This document shows, in pieces, positions 49,587-60,408 of a DNA stretch of 64,000 nt. The notes under the pieces are model-generated. The model worked only from the letters and a program-made list of their open reading frames with translations. It did no database searches and was not told the origin of the DNA. Every line of letters begins with the position of its first letter. Positions within the stretch are counted from its first letter, which is position 1. The position numbers were made by a program, and so were the translations under genes. This DNA comes from Pseudomonas tritici (lineage in GTDB: Bacteria > Pseudomonadota > Gammaproteobacteria > Pseudomonadales > Pseudomonadaceae). The stretch is from the NCBI RefSeq assembly GCF_014268275.3, contig NZ_CP077084.1, forward strand, positions 2,418,001 through 2,482,000, written 5' to 3'.

Positions 49587-50631
49587 GCGCCCCGATCAGC
49601 CCACACGCCACGCCCACCAGCATGGTCAGCCCGGCCACCGTCACCAGCACCCGCGCGTCGAAATCCTTGCGCAGCATCAGCAGTGACGGCAGGCTCACGC
49701 TCGGCAGGGTCATCAGCAGCGCCACGGCCGGGCCGGTGCCCATGCCCAGGGCCATCATTGTTTGTACGATGGGGATCTCTGCTGCTGTAGGAATTACGAA
49801 CAGCGTGCCGACAATCGCCAGGGGCACCAGCCATACCAGGCTGTTGGCCATGGCGCCGTCCACATGGGGGAACAACCACACCCGCGCTGCGCCGAGCACC
49901 AGCACCGCCAGGATATACACCGGGATTGTGCTCCAGAACAATTGCCACAGCGTGCGCAACCATCGGCTGAAGAAGGGTTGCGATTCAACCACGCTGGCCT
50001 CGGCCACGGCGCCCAGTGCCACGTCCGGCACCTGCTCCGGGCGCGCAATGCGTTGCGCTACCAGCGACACGCCCACCACCAGCACGATACCCGCCACCAG
50101 CCGCAACGCGGTAAAGCCCCAACCCAACACAAAGCCCATGAACACCAGGGTCGCCGGGTTCAACACTGGGTTGGCGATCCAGAAGGCCAGCGCCGCACCT
50201 ACCGACACCTGCTGGCGTCGCATGCCCGCGGCCACTGGGGCCGCGCAGCAACTGCACATCATCCCCGGCAAGGCGAACAGCCCGCCGCGCAAGGTCGAAC
50301 CCAACCCGGCGCGACCGAACAGGCGCAGCAGCCAATCGCGGGGGATCAGCACTTGCAGCAATGAGCCGAGGATCACCGCCAGCACGGCGGCTTTCCAGAT
50401 TGCCAGGAAGTAAACCTGGGCATAGGCCAGCGCGGCCGCCAGTGGCGAGCTTTGTTGATCGTTGAGAATCGAGGCGCCGATGCTGTGGTTATCCGCCGCG
50501 ACAAACGCCTTGAGGTAGTAGGGCGACCATTTAACGTAGTAGAGGCCGACGCACGCCACCAGCAGGAACAGCGCAGGCTTGTACCAGAAGGACCAACCCC
50601 GGGCGGGCTGGGTAGGGGAAAGATGAGGCAT
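49576..50631 (-). CDS. Permease of the ArsP/YraQ (UPF0718/DUF318) family
   Basis: The 351-residue inner-membrane protein has about eight to ten hydrophobic segments in two halves, with the cysteine motif [17 protein letters not shown] in the first half and [18 protein letters not shown] in the second. The paired cysteines resemble those of ArsP, which exports trivalent organoarsenicals, but the wider family has unknown substrates. It converges on mnmH with an 11-base overlap. No arsenic gene is nearby. Confidence 0.8.
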   Translation of the reverse strand: MPHLSPTQPARGWSFWYKPALFLLVACVGLYYVKWSPYYLKAFVAADNHSIGASILNDQQSSPLAAALAYAQVYFLAIWKAAVLAVILGSLLQVLIPRDWLLRLFGRAGLGSTLRGGLFALPGMMCSCCAAPVAAGMRRQQVSVGAALAFWIANPVLNPATLVFMGFVLGWGFTALRLVAGIVLVVGVSLVAQRIARPEQVPDVALGAVAEASVVESQPFFSRWLRTLWQLFWSTIPVYILAVLVLGAARVWLFPHVDGAMANSLVWLVPLAIVGTLFVIPTAAEIPIVQTMMALGMGTGPAVALLMTLPSVSLPSLLMLRKDFDARVLVTVAGLTMLVGVACGLIGALIL

Positions 50632-50675
50632 GGTGATGATCCGCAGGTGAGTCAGTAGCGGCGCATCATACGCTG

Positions 50676-51380
50676 TCAGCTGTTATCGGCACTCACCTGC
50701 GTCGACGGCGGGCAGGATTCTTCACCATGGTTCAAGCCCTGCTTGTAGTTGCGACTGAGCAGCGAGGCCTTGCCGTTGTGCCAGGTCAGCGTCAGTACAT
50801 ACAAGGTGTCGTAGTCACTGCCGGACCAGTCGTCGGTGATGGTGTGTTTTTCGCCGGAAGCTTCACTCGCCACCTTGTTGATCAACTCCGGCAGGTAGCC
50901 GTGGGACCAGGCCGTGTAGATCGTGGCGTTGTGATACTTGTCTTCTACCAACTCATCGGCCAGGTCACTGGTGTCATTCGCCGAGAAGTTGATATTGACC
51001 GGCAGGCCGAGCTTGATTGCACTGGGGCTGATGGTCATCAGCGGGCGGATGTAGCTGTAGGAGTTGTCCTGCTCGCCTTCCTCGACGTTGCGCGTCGGGT
51101 TGGCGGCAAACACAAAGTCGGCATTGCCGAATTTTTCCGGCAACAGGGTGGCCAGGTTCATTGCCCGGTTCAGGCCCTGGCAATTGAGTTGGCCCAGGCC
51201 GCCGGCGGGTTTTTCGGCGTGGCGCAGGAACACCAGGGTTTGCACGCCATCCACCGGTTGGGCGCGGCTTTCGCGGGCATCGAGGGCCGCGACCAGAGCG
51301 CCGCTGACCAGCAGCATCGGTAATACGGTGAAGGAGTAGCGTTTGAGTTGTTGCATAAGGCGCAGAGGCTTGATCGTCAT
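50676..51380 (-). CDS. Histidine phosphatase superfamily protein, exported
   Basis: The 234-residue protein has an N-terminal hydrophobic signal/anchor (about 15-33) and the catalytic motif FLRHAEKP (R53, H54), a variant of the RHG box. AWSHGYLPELIN supplies the second catalytic histidine region. It is a periplasmic member of the branch with phosphoglycerate mutase-like phosphatases; the substrate is unknown. Start choice is uncertain, since a second ATG lies at 51356 and neither has a strong ribosome site. Confidence 0.78.
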   Translation of the reverse strand: MTIKPLRLMQQLKRYSFTVLPMLLVSGALVAALDARESRAQPVDGVQTLVFLRHAEKPAGGLGQLNCQGLNRAMNLATLLPEKFGNADFVFAANPTRNVEEGEQDNSYSYIRPLMTISPSAIKLGLPVNINFSANDTSDLADELVEDKYHNATIYTAWSHGYLPELINKVASEASGEKHTITDDWSGSDYDTLYVLTLTWHNGKASLLSRNYKQGLNHGEESCPPSTQVSADNS

Positions 51381-51634
51381 TATAGTTCGAGTCTTCGTGC
51401 GTCACGTTAAGGCGGACAAGCCTGGCCCCAATGACGCCGTGGGCGCCTTGTGGGGGATTCCTTGTCGATATAGCCAGGTGCCTCCATTCACCGTAAGCGC
51501 GCACTTAAGAGTGCACGCGGGCGTATTGGTTCGCCCATGCGGGATAATAGCCAGCAGATGTTGCGCATTGATGACCCATGCAGGACACCGGGTAGGTGTC
51601 TATCATGGGGGCTTTCTGCAAGGGGAAGAACCCG

Positions 51635-52333
51635 ATGAACCCGCTCGCCGCCTTTCCGATCAACCGCAAATGGCCCGCTCAGCATCCAGAGCGCTTGCAA
51701 CTGTACTCGCTGCCTACGCCCAACGGGGTAAAAGTCTCGATCATGCTCGAGGAATTGGGGCTGCCCTACGAGGCGCACAAGGTCAGTTTCGAGACCCAGG
51801 ACCAGTTGTCCCCCGAGTTCCTGTCCCTGAATCCCAACAACAAGATCCCCGCGATCATCGACCCCAACGGCCCGGCCGGTCAGCCTCTGGCGCTGTTTGA
51901 GTCGGGTGCGATCCTGATCTACCTGGCGGAAAAAACCAGCCAGTTGCTCTCCGAAGATCCGGCGACACGTTATGAAACTATTCAATGGCTGATGTTCCAG
52001 GTGGGCGGTATCGGCCCAATGTTTGGCCAACTGGGTTTCTTCAATAAATTCGCCGGCAAGGCTTACGAAGACAAACGCCCTCGTGACCGTTACGCCGCCG
52101 AGTCCAGACGCCTGCTGGATGTGCTGGAAAAACGCCTGCTGGGCCGTACCTGGATCATGGGCGACGAGTACAGCATCGCCGACATCGCCACGTTCCCCTG
52201 GGTGCGCAACCTCATCGGGTTTTATGAGTCCGGCGACCTGGTTGGCATCGCCGACTTCCCCAATCTACTGCGCGCGCTGGATGGCTTTGTGGCCCGGCCG
52301 GCGGTGATCCGTGGTCTCAACATACCGAGCTGA
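51635..52333 (+). CDS. Glutathione S-transferase, YghU/YfcG-like
   Basis: I start at ATG 51635 (MNPLAAFPINRKWPAQHPER), with AGGGGA upstream, giving 232 residues; an in-frame ATG 39 bases earlier is less likely. The N-terminal thioredoxin-fold half has LYSLPTPNGVKVSIMLEELG and NKIPAIIDPNG with LFESGAILIYLAEK; the C-terminal half is helical with IADIATFPWVRNL. This is the nu/YfcG-type group, which has disulfide reductase and peroxidase activity with glutathione. It is followed three bases later by the PhzF-like gene. Confidence 0.9.
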   Translation: MNPLAAFPINRKWPAQHPERLQLYSLPTPNGVKVSIMLEELGLPYEAHKVSFETQDQLSPEFLSLNPNNKIPAIIDPNGPAGQPLALFESGAILIYLAEKTSQLLSEDPATRYETIQWLMFQVGGIGPMFGQLGFFNKFAGKAYEDKRPRDRYAAESRRLLDVLEKRLLGRTWIMGDEYSIADIATFPWVRNLIGFYESGDLVGIADFPNLLRALDGFVARPAVIRGLNIPS

Positions 52334-52336
52334 AGC

Positions 52337-53179
52337 ATGCCGACTTTCGATTTCAAACAACTGGATGTGTTCAGCAGCGTACCGCTCAAAGGCAACCCGC
52401 TCGCGGTGGTATTGGGCGCTGACAGCCTGACCGACCAACAGATGGCCGACTTCGCTCGGTGGACCAACCTCAGTGAAACCACATTTTTGCTGACACCCCG
52501 CGATCCCCAGGCGGACTACCGGGTGCGAATTTTCACCACCTTGAAGGAGCTGCCTTTTGCCGGGCACCCGACGTTGGGCAGTTGCCATGCCTGGTTACAG
52601 GCTGGCGGCGTGCCACGAGGCGCGGAGATTGTCCAGGAGTGCGAAATCGGCCTGGTGCGTATCCGTCACCAAGGTGATGAGTTGGCCTTTATCGCGCCGC
52701 CGTTGTTGCGCTCAGGTGCCGTGGACGCGCCGTTGTTGGAGCGTGTGCGCCTGGGGTTGGGCCTGGCACAGGGCGCCATTGTGCGCAGCCAGTGGGTCGA
52801 TAACGGCGCCGGTTGGCTCGCGGTCATGTTGGCCAGCCGTGAGCAGGTCCTGGCGTTGCAGCCGGATTATTCGCAACTGCTGGGGTTGGCCGTGGGCGTG
52901 ATTGCCCCCTGCGACCCTGCTCGCGACGACGTCGACGCGCAATTTGAAGTGCGTGCCTTTGTCGCAGGCGACGGCGCCCAGGAAGATCCGGCCACCGGCA
53001 GTCTGAATGCCGGTGTCGCGCAATGGCTGCTGGCCGAAGGCCTGGCGCCTGAGCGCTATGTGGTCAGCCAGGGCACTGCGTTGGGACGTGCGGGGCGTAT
53101 TCGCATTGAACGCCAGGGCGAGGAAATCTGGGTGGGTGGTGCTGTCGCGGTGTGTATCGAAGGGCGCCTACAGCTCTAG
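52337..53179 (+). CDS. PhzF family isomerase/epimerase-like protein
   Basis: This 280-residue protein of the diaminopimelate-epimerase-like fold begins MPTFDFKQLDVFSSVPLKGN with ARWTNLSETTFLL near 45-57, where the glutamate is the conserved active acid. Further family stretches are LPFAGHPTLGSCHAW and DPATGSLNAGVAQWL. No other phenazine gene is present, so it is a general PhzF-family enzyme and not phenazine biosynthesis. It lies three bases after the GST gene and is probably co-transcribed. Confidence 0.9.
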   Translation: MPTFDFKQLDVFSSVPLKGNPLAVVLGADSLTDQQMADFARWTNLSETTFLLTPRDPQADYRVRIFTTLKELPFAGHPTLGSCHAWLQAGGVPRGAEIVQECEIGLVRIRHQGDELAFIAPPLLRSGAVDAPLLERVRLGLGLAQGAIVRSQWVDNGAGWLAVMLASREQVLALQPDYSQLLGLAVGVIAPCDPARDDVDAQFEVRAFVAGDGAQEDPATGSLNAGVAQWLLAEGLAPERYVVSQGTALGRAGRIRIERQGEEIWVGGAVAVCIEGRLQL

Positions 53180-53293
53180 ATCAATAAATTGTTACGGCCC
53201 TCGCAATACACTATTGGGCCCTCCGGGTTTGTGTTGCCGGGGCCGGGGGGCATAAGCTTCGCCCCAAAGTGTTGACCTTTATCCAGGATTGCC

Positions 53294-54268
53294 ATGACCA
53301 GCCAGTTCCCCCAAGCCCGTCCACGCCGCCTGCGCCGCTCCCCGGAGCTGCGTGGCTTGTTCCAGGAAAGCGAGTTCACCCTCAACGACTTGGTGCTGCC
53401 GATTTTCGTCGAAGAAGAAATCGACGACTTCGTGCCCATCACCAGCATGCCGGGCGTGTTACGCATCCCCGAGAAAAAACTCGCCGGTGAAATCGAGCGC
53501 TATGCGCGTGCCGGCATCAAGTCGGTGATGACCTTTGGCGTGTCCCACCACTTGGACGCCAACGGCAGCGACACGTGGAAAGAACGCGGCCTGGTTTCGC
53601 GCATGTCCTCGATCATCAAGGACGCGGTGCCGGAAATGATCGTGATGTCCGACACGTGCTTCTGTGAATACACCGACCATGGCCACTGCGGCGTGATGCA
53701 CGGTGCGCATGTCGACAATGACGCGACGCTGGTGAACCTCGGCAAGCAAGCCGTGGCCGCTGCCCGTGCGGGCGCTGATGTAATCGCCCCTTCGGCAGCG
53801 ATGGACGGTCAGGTCCAGGCCATCCGCCACGCCTTGGACGACGCCGGTTTCACCCACATCCCGATCATGGCTTACTCCACCAAATTCGCCTCGGCCCTCT
53901 ACGGCCCGTTCCGCGAAGCCGGCGGCAGCGCGCTCAAGGGTGACCGCAAAAGCTACCAGATGAACCCAATGAACCGCCGCGAAGCCGTGCGCGAATCGCT
54001 GCTGGACGAACAGGAAGGTGCCGATGCGCTGATGGTCAAGCCGGCCGGTGCCTACCTCGACATCATCCGTGATATCCGCGAAGCCTCGCGTTTGCCAGTG
54101 GCGGCGTATCAGGTCAGTGGCGAGTACGCGATGATCAAGTTCGGCGCCCAGGCCGGTGCGATTGATGAGGACCGTGTGGTGCGTGAGACCTTGGGCTCGA
54201 TCAAGCGCGCGGGCGCGGACTTGATCTTCACCTACTTCGCGATGGACCTGGCACTGGCCGGGATCTAG
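53294..54268 (+). CDS. hemB: Delta-aminolevulinic acid dehydratase (porphobilinogen synthase), zinc-ligand type
   Basis: This 324-residue enzyme has its Schiff-base lysines at K197 (MAYSTKFAS) and K249 (LMVKPAGAY). Three cysteines, C122, C124 and C132 in [14 protein letters not shown], form the zinc site found in E. coli HemB. P. aeruginosa HemB lacks these cysteines and uses magnesium. It joins two aminolevulinate molecules to porphobilinogen for heme. Several pseudomonads carry a second hemB, so a magnesium-type copy may lie elsewhere. AGGA precedes the ATG. Confidence 0.94.
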   Translation: MTSQFPQARPRRLRRSPELRGLFQESEFTLNDLVLPIFVEEEIDDFVPITSMPGVLRIPEKKLAGEIERYARAGIKSVMTFGVSHHLDANGSDTWKERGLVSRMSSIIKDAVPEMIVMSDTCFCEYTDHGHCGVMHGAHVDNDATLVNLGKQAVAAARAGADVIAPSAAMDGQVQAIRHALDDAGFTHIPIMAYSTKFASALYGPFREAGGSALKGDRKSYQMNPMNRREAVRESLLDEQEGADALMVKPAGAYLDIIRDIREASRLPVAAYQVSGEYAMIKFGAQAGAIDEDRVVRETLGSIKRAGADLIFTYFAMDLALAGI

Positions 54269-54285
54269 AAAACACCGCAAGTCTA

Positions 54286-54317
54286 AATGTGGGATCGGGC
54301 TTGCCCGCTCCCACATT
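54286..54317. terminator. Single REP-like hairpin after hemB
   Basis: AATGTGGGATCGGGC pairs with the inverted GCCCGCTCCCACATT with one mismatch and almost no loop, 18 bases after the hemB stop and before the convergent LysE gene. It looks like a fused or shortened REP that serves as a shared 3' hairpin. Confidence 0.75.
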
Positions 54318-54335
54318 ATTTGATTGCAGTGTTTA

Positions 54336-54950
54336 TCAGCGCTGCGCAAACGCCAGGTTCAAGCCCAACCCCGCAAAGGCCGCCGCAAAACTGCGGCGCA
54401 ACCAGTTCTGCACCCGTGGCGACTCGATCACTGCGCGGCGAAACACATTGGCCAGCAGGCCATACATCACGAACACCGCAAACGTCATCACCATGAAAAC
54501 GGCGCTCAGCACCAGCATTTGCAGGGCAGGGGCCGTGCTGCCTGGCGTGACGAACTGGGGCAGGAAGGCCAGGAAGAAAATGGTCAGCTTGGGGTTGAGA
54601 ATATTCATCAACAGGCCGCGCCACATCAGGGTTCGCGCACTTGAAAGCGTAGGGGTGTCGCTGACCGCAAACGCCGAGCGATCCCTCCAGGTGGCGTATG
54701 CCACGTACAACAGGTAGGCGACGCCCGCGTACTTCAGCATATCGAACGCTAATGCACTGGTGTGCAATAGGGCGGACAGACCAAGAATCGACGCCAGTAA
54801 GTGAGGGATGATCCCGGCGGTACAGCCCAGCGCGGCGAACACACTGGCGCGCTTGCCGGCGGTGAGGCCTGTGGACACGGTAAAAATCACGCCGGTGCCG
54901 GGAATCAGCACGACGATCAGGCAGGTGATGAAGAAGTTCAGGCTGAGCAT
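54336..54950 (-). CDS. LysE family translocator (RhtB-like exporter)
   Basis: I start at ATG 54950 (MLSLNFFITC), giving 204 residues; a TTG three codons earlier is possible. Five to six hydrophobic segments and the family opening LIVVLIPGTGVIFTVSTGL with GKRASVFAALGCTAGIIPH mark an RhtB/LysE amino acid or metabolite exporter. It is convergent with hemB and divergent from the DUF1615 lipoprotein gene. The exported compound is unknown. Confidence 0.88.
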   Translation of the reverse strand: MLSLNFFITCLIVVLIPGTGVIFTVSTGLTAGKRASVFAALGCTAGIIPHLLASILGLSALLHTSALAFDMLKYAGVAYLLYVAYATWRDRSAFAVSDTPTLSSARTLMWRGLLMNILNPKLTIFFLAFLPQFVTPGSTAPALQMLVLSAVFMVMTFAVFVMYGLLANVFRRAVIESPRVQNWLRRSFAAAFAGLGLNLAFAQR

Positions 54951-55096
54951 GGCATTCAAACTCCGTGTACGAATGGTCGATGACAGATCCTGTCACGTTT
55001 GTGATTGACTGGCGAGCACGCCAGGGCGGCGAACCCTGGTTAGACTTACCGGTCGATATCTGCAACGCCCGGCCCGCCGCCATCCAAGGAAACCCC

Positions 55097-56182
55097 ATGT
55101 ATTCAAGCCGCCTGATCCTCTGCCTTGCCACTTTGCTGGTGCTGGCCGGTTGCTCTACAACACGCAACCCGCAACAGCCGGAGCGCAGCGAGGCCGAGGT
55201 GAAGGCGCAGATCGTGCGCCTGCTGCCGGCTAACGTCTCGGACCGCAACGGTTGGGCCCAGGACATCTACACCGCCTTTGACACCCAGAAAATCTACCCC
55301 AGTACGGAGAATATCTGCGCCGTGCTGGCGGTGACCGAGCAGGAATCCACTTACCAAGTCGACCCGCCCGTGCCGAACATGGGCAAGATCGCCCAGGATG
55401 AAATCCTGCGACGTGCCGGTAAGGTCCATGTGCCAGCGTTTGTCGTGCGCAGCGCACTTCAATTGCGCTCGCCCACAGGCAGGACTTACGCCGATCGCCT
55501 GAACGCTGCACGCACGGAGAGGGACCTGAGCGGCATCTTTGATGACTTCATCAGCATGGTACCCCTGGGCAACACGTTATTCGGTGGTTTCAACCCGGTG
55601 CATACCGCAGGCCCGATGCAGGTCAGCATCGACTTTGCACAGAAACAGGCACGGGGTTATCCCTACACGGTGGACGGCACCATTCGCCGCGAAGTCTTCA
55701 CCCGCCGTGGCGGCATGTACTTCGGTATCGCGCATTTGCTGGGTTACCCGGTGAACTATGACCAGCCTCTGTACCGCTTCGCCGACTTCAATGCCGGTTG
55801 GTACGCCAGCCGCAACGCCGCGTTCCAGGCCGCCGTCAGCCGTGCCTCGGGCACCGAGTTGGCGCTGGATGGGGATTTGATTCGGTACGGTTCATTGCTG
55901 CCCGGCACCACCGAGCTGGCAGTGCGTTCCTTGGGGGCGAAGCTGGATATGCGCAACCCGAGCATCCGCAGCCAGCTGGAGCAGGGTGAGCAACTGGATT
56001 TTGAAGAGACCACCCTCTACAAACGCGTGTTTGCACTGGCGGACAAAGCCGCTGGCAAGCCGATGCCACGGGCGATCCTGCCGGGCATCGTGCTCAAGAG
56101 TCCCAAGATCACCCGCAACCTGACGACGGCGTGGTTTGCCAAGCGGGTGGATGAGCGGTATCAGCGTTGCATGAAGCGCTGA
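55097..56182 (+). CDS. DUF1615 lipoprotein
   Basis: The start is ATG 55097, with AAGGA at 55085-55090, giving 361 residues. The lipobox LAGC places the lipidated cysteine at 19. The body includes QDIYTAFDTQKIYPSTENIC and GFNPVHTAGPMQVSIDFAQK, matching the DUF1615 family of proteobacterial lipoproteins, whose role is not established (the sequence has a lytic-transglycosylase-like feel, but I cannot confirm it). It abuts the convergent DUF4349 lipoprotein gene with no gap. Confidence 0.87.
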   Translation: MYSSRLILCLATLLVLAGCSTTRNPQQPERSEAEVKAQIVRLLPANVSDRNGWAQDIYTAFDTQKIYPSTENICAVLAVTEQESTYQVDPPVPNMGKIAQDEILRRAGKVHVPAFVVRSALQLRSPTGRTYADRLNAARTERDLSGIFDDFISMVPLGNTLFGGFNPVHTAGPMQVSIDFAQKQARGYPYTVDGTIRREVFTRRGGMYFGIAHLLGYPVNYDQPLYRFADFNAGWYASRNAAFQAAVSRASGTELALDGDLIRYGSLLPGTTELAVRSLGAKLDMRNPSIRSQLEQGEQLDFEETTLYKRVFALADKAAGKPMPRAILPGIVLKSPKITRNLTTAWFAKRVDERYQRCMKR

Positions 56183-56977
56183 TCAGGTGCGGCGTTTGAC
56201 AAAGCGGCGCCACAGCCACACCCACAACCACACCACTGGGAACGCCAGGATCACGAACGGCAGCACATAGCTTGAGCGTTCCAGGGCGTCGGCAGTGCCC
56301 TCGACCATATTGTCCCCCAGGTTGCTGAACATCCGACTGAACCGTGACGGCTGGTTCGCGCCGTCAGAGGAACGGAAGTTCAGGGTCACGCGGTTGGTGT
56401 CGAGACGGCGTTGCTGGCCGGCAGCGACTTGGGCGAGCTCCTGCAATTCGTTCTCTATACCCGCCTGTTCCTTGCTCAGGGCGATCAGGTCACTGACCGT
56501 GATGTCCTTGCGTTTGGCCAATTCATCCAGGCGTTGTTGCTGGGCCAGCAGGCGGTCCTGGCGGCGGCGTACGTCGGCGACCGCATCGGCCAGGTCCTCG
56601 GCGGTGGTGATGCGTTGGCCGAGTTTGCCGCCTTCAGCGGCCATCGCGACCATCGGCTCCACGCCCGTCGGCGCGATACGCAGGATGATCTGGCCACCGT
56701 TGCCGTCTTCGGTGATGCCCAGGATATTGCACGCGCCAAAGCGCGCTGTTTCGCAGGCCTCGCGTGTCGCCTGCATGCGCGGCGCGAGCAGGGCGCCGGG
56801 CAGGGCCAGGCTCAGCTCGTGCTCGTAGGCCAATTGTGCGCCGGCGCGGCCTTTTTCGCCGTTGATCACCGTGGCGCGGTTGTGGTCCTTGGGCGAGCAG
56901 CCGACCAGGGCCAGGCCGGTGATCAAGATCATTAAGCCGGTGCGAAGCGGATGGGGCTTGCCGTCCAGATGGCGCAT
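56183..56977 (-). CDS. DUF4349 lipoprotein
   Basis: I start at ATG 56977 (MRHLDGKPHPLRTG), with AAGGA upstream, giving 264 residues. The lipobox LVGC gives a lipidated cysteine at 27. A coiled coil (about 120-195, RRRQDRLLAQQQRLDELAKR) and a C-terminal membrane helix (about 233-257, followed by RRFVKRR) complete the usual DUF4349 layout, so the protein may be held at both ends. Function unknown. A longer frame starts further upstream but overlaps the thioesterase gene and is rejected. Confidence 0.86.
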   Translation of the reverse strand: MRHLDGKPHPLRTGLMILITGLALVGCSPKDHNRATVINGEKGRAGAQLAYEHELSLALPGALLAPRMQATREACETARFGACNILGITEDGNGGQIILRIAPTGVEPMVAMAAEGGKLGQRITTAEDLADAVADVRRRQDRLLAQQQRLDELAKRKDITVSDLIALSKEQAGIENELQELAQVAAGQQRRLDTNRVTLNFRSSDGANQPSRFSRMFSNLGDNMVEGTADALERSSYVLPFVILAFPVVWLWVWLWRRFVKRRT

Positions 56978-57136
56978 TGCTGTTCCTTGCGGGGGGGGCG
57001 GGGGAATTTGACGGCGATTAAAGCGGGTCTGGTGGATTAACGCAAAGCATCGTGGGGGATTTGCGTGGTTGATGGTAATGGCCGCTGCGTGTGGCGTGGC
57101 GTACATCTCACTCTTCACTTCAAGGAAGAGACCGCC

Positions 57137-57553
57137 ATGATCGCCCACGCCGTGCCCGAAGGTTTCGTTTCGCTGCCCCGCAGCAGCCCTTTGCTTGATC
57201 TGCTTGGCCCGGCGTATTGCCGGGGTGAGGGCGTGCACCTGGAAATCGCCCTGCGTGCCGACAATCGCCACGCCAATGGGCGCGGCACGGTGCACGGCGG
57301 CGTGCTGGCGACCCTGGCGGATGTCGGCATGGGCTACGCGATGGCGTTTTCCAGTGAGCCGCCACTGCCGCTGATTACCGCGAGCATGACCATGGATTAC
57401 CTGGGGGCGGTGCAGGTGGGGGAGTGGATTGTGGTGCGCTTGGAGCATCACAAACGCGGGCGACAGATGGCGTTTGCTACGGTGAGCCTGCAGGTGGGGG
57501 AGAAGGTGGTGGCGCGGGCGAGTGCGGTGTTTGCGGTGCCGCGTTCTGACTGA
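57137..57553 (+). CDS. PaaI family hotdog-fold thioesterase
   Basis: I start at ATG 57137, after AAGGAAGAG, giving 138 residues. The catalytic region NGRGTVHGGVLATLADVGMG has the HGG motif with the downstream aspartate of PaaI-type thioesterases, which release CoA from acyl or aryl-acyl thioesters. ITASMTMDYLGAVQVGEWIV is the typical beta-sheet segment. It is convergent with the acetyltransferase atoB gene and separated from it by a repeat; whether it works with that pathway is unknown. Confidence 0.86.
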   Translation: MIAHAVPEGFVSLPRSSPLLDLLGPAYCRGEGVHLEIALRADNRHANGRGTVHGGVLATLADVGMGYAMAFSSEPPLPLITASMTMDYLGAVQVGEWIVVRLEHHKRGRQMAFATVSLQVGEKVVARASAVFAVPRSD

Positions 57554-57555
57554 CC

Positions 57556-57688
57556 TGTAGTGAGCGGGCTTGTCCCGCGCTGGGGTGCGAAGCAGCCCCA
57601 ATAGGGCCGCCGCGTTTTTCAAGTAAAGCGCGGCGTCAGGTTTTGGGGCCGCTTCGCAGCCCAGCGCGGGACAAGCCCGCTCACTACA
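57556..57688. repeat. REP pair of a different type (TGTAGTGAGCGGGCTTG)
   Basis: TGTAGTGAGCGGGCTTGTCCC and its inverse GGGACAAGCCCGCTCACTACA enclose a 90-base spacer that itself contains CGCCGCG/CGCGGCG-like matches. The core differs from the TGTGGGAGC elements elsewhere in the window, so a second REP family is present. It separates convergent thioesterase and atoB genes. Confidence 0.88.
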
Positions 57689-57689
57689 A

Positions 57690-58871
<1,182 letters not shown>

Positions 58872-58882
58872 GGGATCTGTCC

Positions 58883-59542
58883 TCACTGGAAGTGCATTTC
58901 TGGAACGTGGTCCGGGACGATCAGTTTACCGGCGGTCTTGCTCACAATCTCTTCAACGCTGACGCCAGGTGCGCGTTCCTTGAGGACAAAAGCGCCATTT
59001 TCGATTTCCAGGTACGCCAGGTCAGTCAGCACACGCTTGATGCAGTTCGCACCGGTCAGCGGCAGGCTGCACTGGCTGAGCAGCTTGGATTCACCGTCCT
59101 TGGACGCGTGGGTCATGATCACGATGATGTTTTCTGCACCGGCCACCAGGTCCATGGCGCCGCCCATGCCTTTGACCAGCTTGCCGGGGATCATCCACGA
59201 GGCGATGTTGCCCTGTACGTCCACTTCAAACGCGCCGAGCACAGTGAGGTCGACGTGGCCGCCGCGAATCATCGCGAAGGACTCGGCGGAGGAGAAGATC
59301 GACGCACCGATGCGTGCGGTGACGGTTTGCTTGCCGGCGTTGATCATGTCGGCATCAATGGTGTCTTCGGTCGGAAACGGGCCCATGCCGAGCAGGCCGT
59401 TTTCCGATTGCAGCATCACTTCCATGCCTTCGGGGATGTAGTTGGCCACCAGGGTCGGGATGCCGATGCCAAGGTTGACGTAGAAACCGTCCTGCATTTC
59501 GCGGGCGACGCGTTGAGCCATTTGTTCGCGGGTAAGAGCCAT
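58883..59542 (-). CDS. scoB: 3-oxoacid CoA-transferase subunit B
   Basis: This 219-residue subunit has the catalytic glutamate E47 in the conserved [25 protein letters not shown] near the start and [15 protein letters not shown] are typical. With subunit A it moves CoA from succinyl-CoA or acetyl-CoA to acetoacetate. It lies 34 bases after subunit A and 11 bases before the thiolase, so the three form one operon. The name atoA is used for the acetyl-CoA:acetoacetate type; the donor cannot be told by eye. Confidence 0.93.
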   Translation of the reverse strand: MALTREQMAQRVAREMQDGFYVNLGIGIPTLVANYIPEGMEVMLQSENGLLGMGPFPTEDTIDADMINAGKQTVTARIGASIFSSAESFAMIRGGHVDLTVLGAFEVDVQGNIASWMIPGKLVKGMGGAMDLVAGAENIIVIMTHASKDGESKLLSQCSLPLTGANCIKRVLTDLAYLEIENGAFVLKERAPGVSVEEIVSKTAGKLIVPDHVPEMHFQ

Positions 59543-59576
59543 TTTATGAGTCCTTATTGTTCGGGCTGGAGGCGGA

Positions 59577-60275
59577 TTATTTGCGCACGGTGCGCTGTTC
59601 GATGCGCTTCTCGAACGTGCCGCAGATGATCCGGTCGACGTAGATGCCAGGGGTGTGGATCTGCGCCGGGTCCAGCTCGCCCGGTTCGACGATTTCCTCG
59701 ACTTCGACCACGGTGATCTTGCCCGCAGTGGCGGCCAGGGGGTTGAAGTTCTGGGCGGTGTGGCGGTAGATGACGTTGCCGAAATGGTCGGCTTTCCAGC
59801 CTTTGACGATGGCGAAGTCGCCGGTGATGGATTCTTCCATCAGGTACGGGCGACCGTTGAACTCGCGGGTTTCCTTGCCTTCGGCAACCGGGGTGCCGAC
59901 GCCGGTTGCGGTAAAGAAGGCTGGGATGCCGGCGCCGCCGGCGCGCATTTTCTCGGCCAGGGTGCCTTGGGGGGTCAGCACCACTTCGATTTCGCCGCTG
60001 AGCAATTGCTTCTCGAACAGGGCGTTTTCACCGACGTAGGACGCGATCACTTTGCTGATCTGCTTTTCTTCCAGCAGCACGCCCAGGCCAAAACCGTCGA
60101 CGCCGCAGTTATTCGAAACCACGGTCAGGTCGCGGGTGCCTTTGCGCTTGATCTCGGCGATGAGGTTTTCCGGAATGCCACACAGGCCAAAACCGCCGGA
60201 GAGGACGGTCATGCCGTCTTCCAGGCCTGCCAGTGCTTCCTCGTAGGACGCCACGCGCTTATCGAAACCTGCCAT
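59577..60275 (-). CDS. scoA: 3-oxoacid CoA-transferase subunit A
   Basis: I start at ATG 60275 ([15 protein letters not shown]), giving 232 residues; longer frames extend into the LysR gene antisense and are rejected. The glycine-rich CoA-binding loop [16 protein letters not shown] and the segment [16 protein letters not shown] identify the alpha subunit. First gene of the scoA-scoB-atoB operon and divergent from a LysR gene that probably controls it. Confidence 0.93.
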   Translation of the reverse strand: MAGFDKRVASYEEALAGLEDGMTVLSGGFGLCGIPENLIAEIKRKGTRDLTVVSNNCGVDGFGLGVLLEEKQISKVIASYVGENALFEKQLLSGEIEVVLTPQGTLAEKMRAGGAGIPAFFTATGVGTPVAEGKETREFNGRPYLMEESITGDFAIVKGWKADHFGNVIYRHTAQNFNPLAATAGKITVVEVEEIVEPGELDPAQIHTPGIYVDRIICGTFEKRIEQRTVRK

Positions 60276-60346
60276 ATGCACCTCTATTATTGTTTGTGGG
60301 CCAGCCAATGAACCGAGTGTTGCTCCGACGGATTGATTTGTTAAGT

Positions 60347-60377
60347 TGTTTTTTAAGGTTGATTGATTTAAAAAACA
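60347..60377. promoter_or_regulatory. Putative LysR operator between scoA and its regulator
   Basis: TGTTTTTTAA and TTAAAAAACA form a perfect 10-base inverted repeat with an 11-base spacer, in the 133-base gap between the divergent scoA and LysR genes. It stands out as AT-rich in GC-rich DNA and suits a LysR dimer site. Confidence 0.65.
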
Positions 60378-60408
60378 GCATAGTCGCCCAGCCGTTTGGA
60401 GTTGCGTC

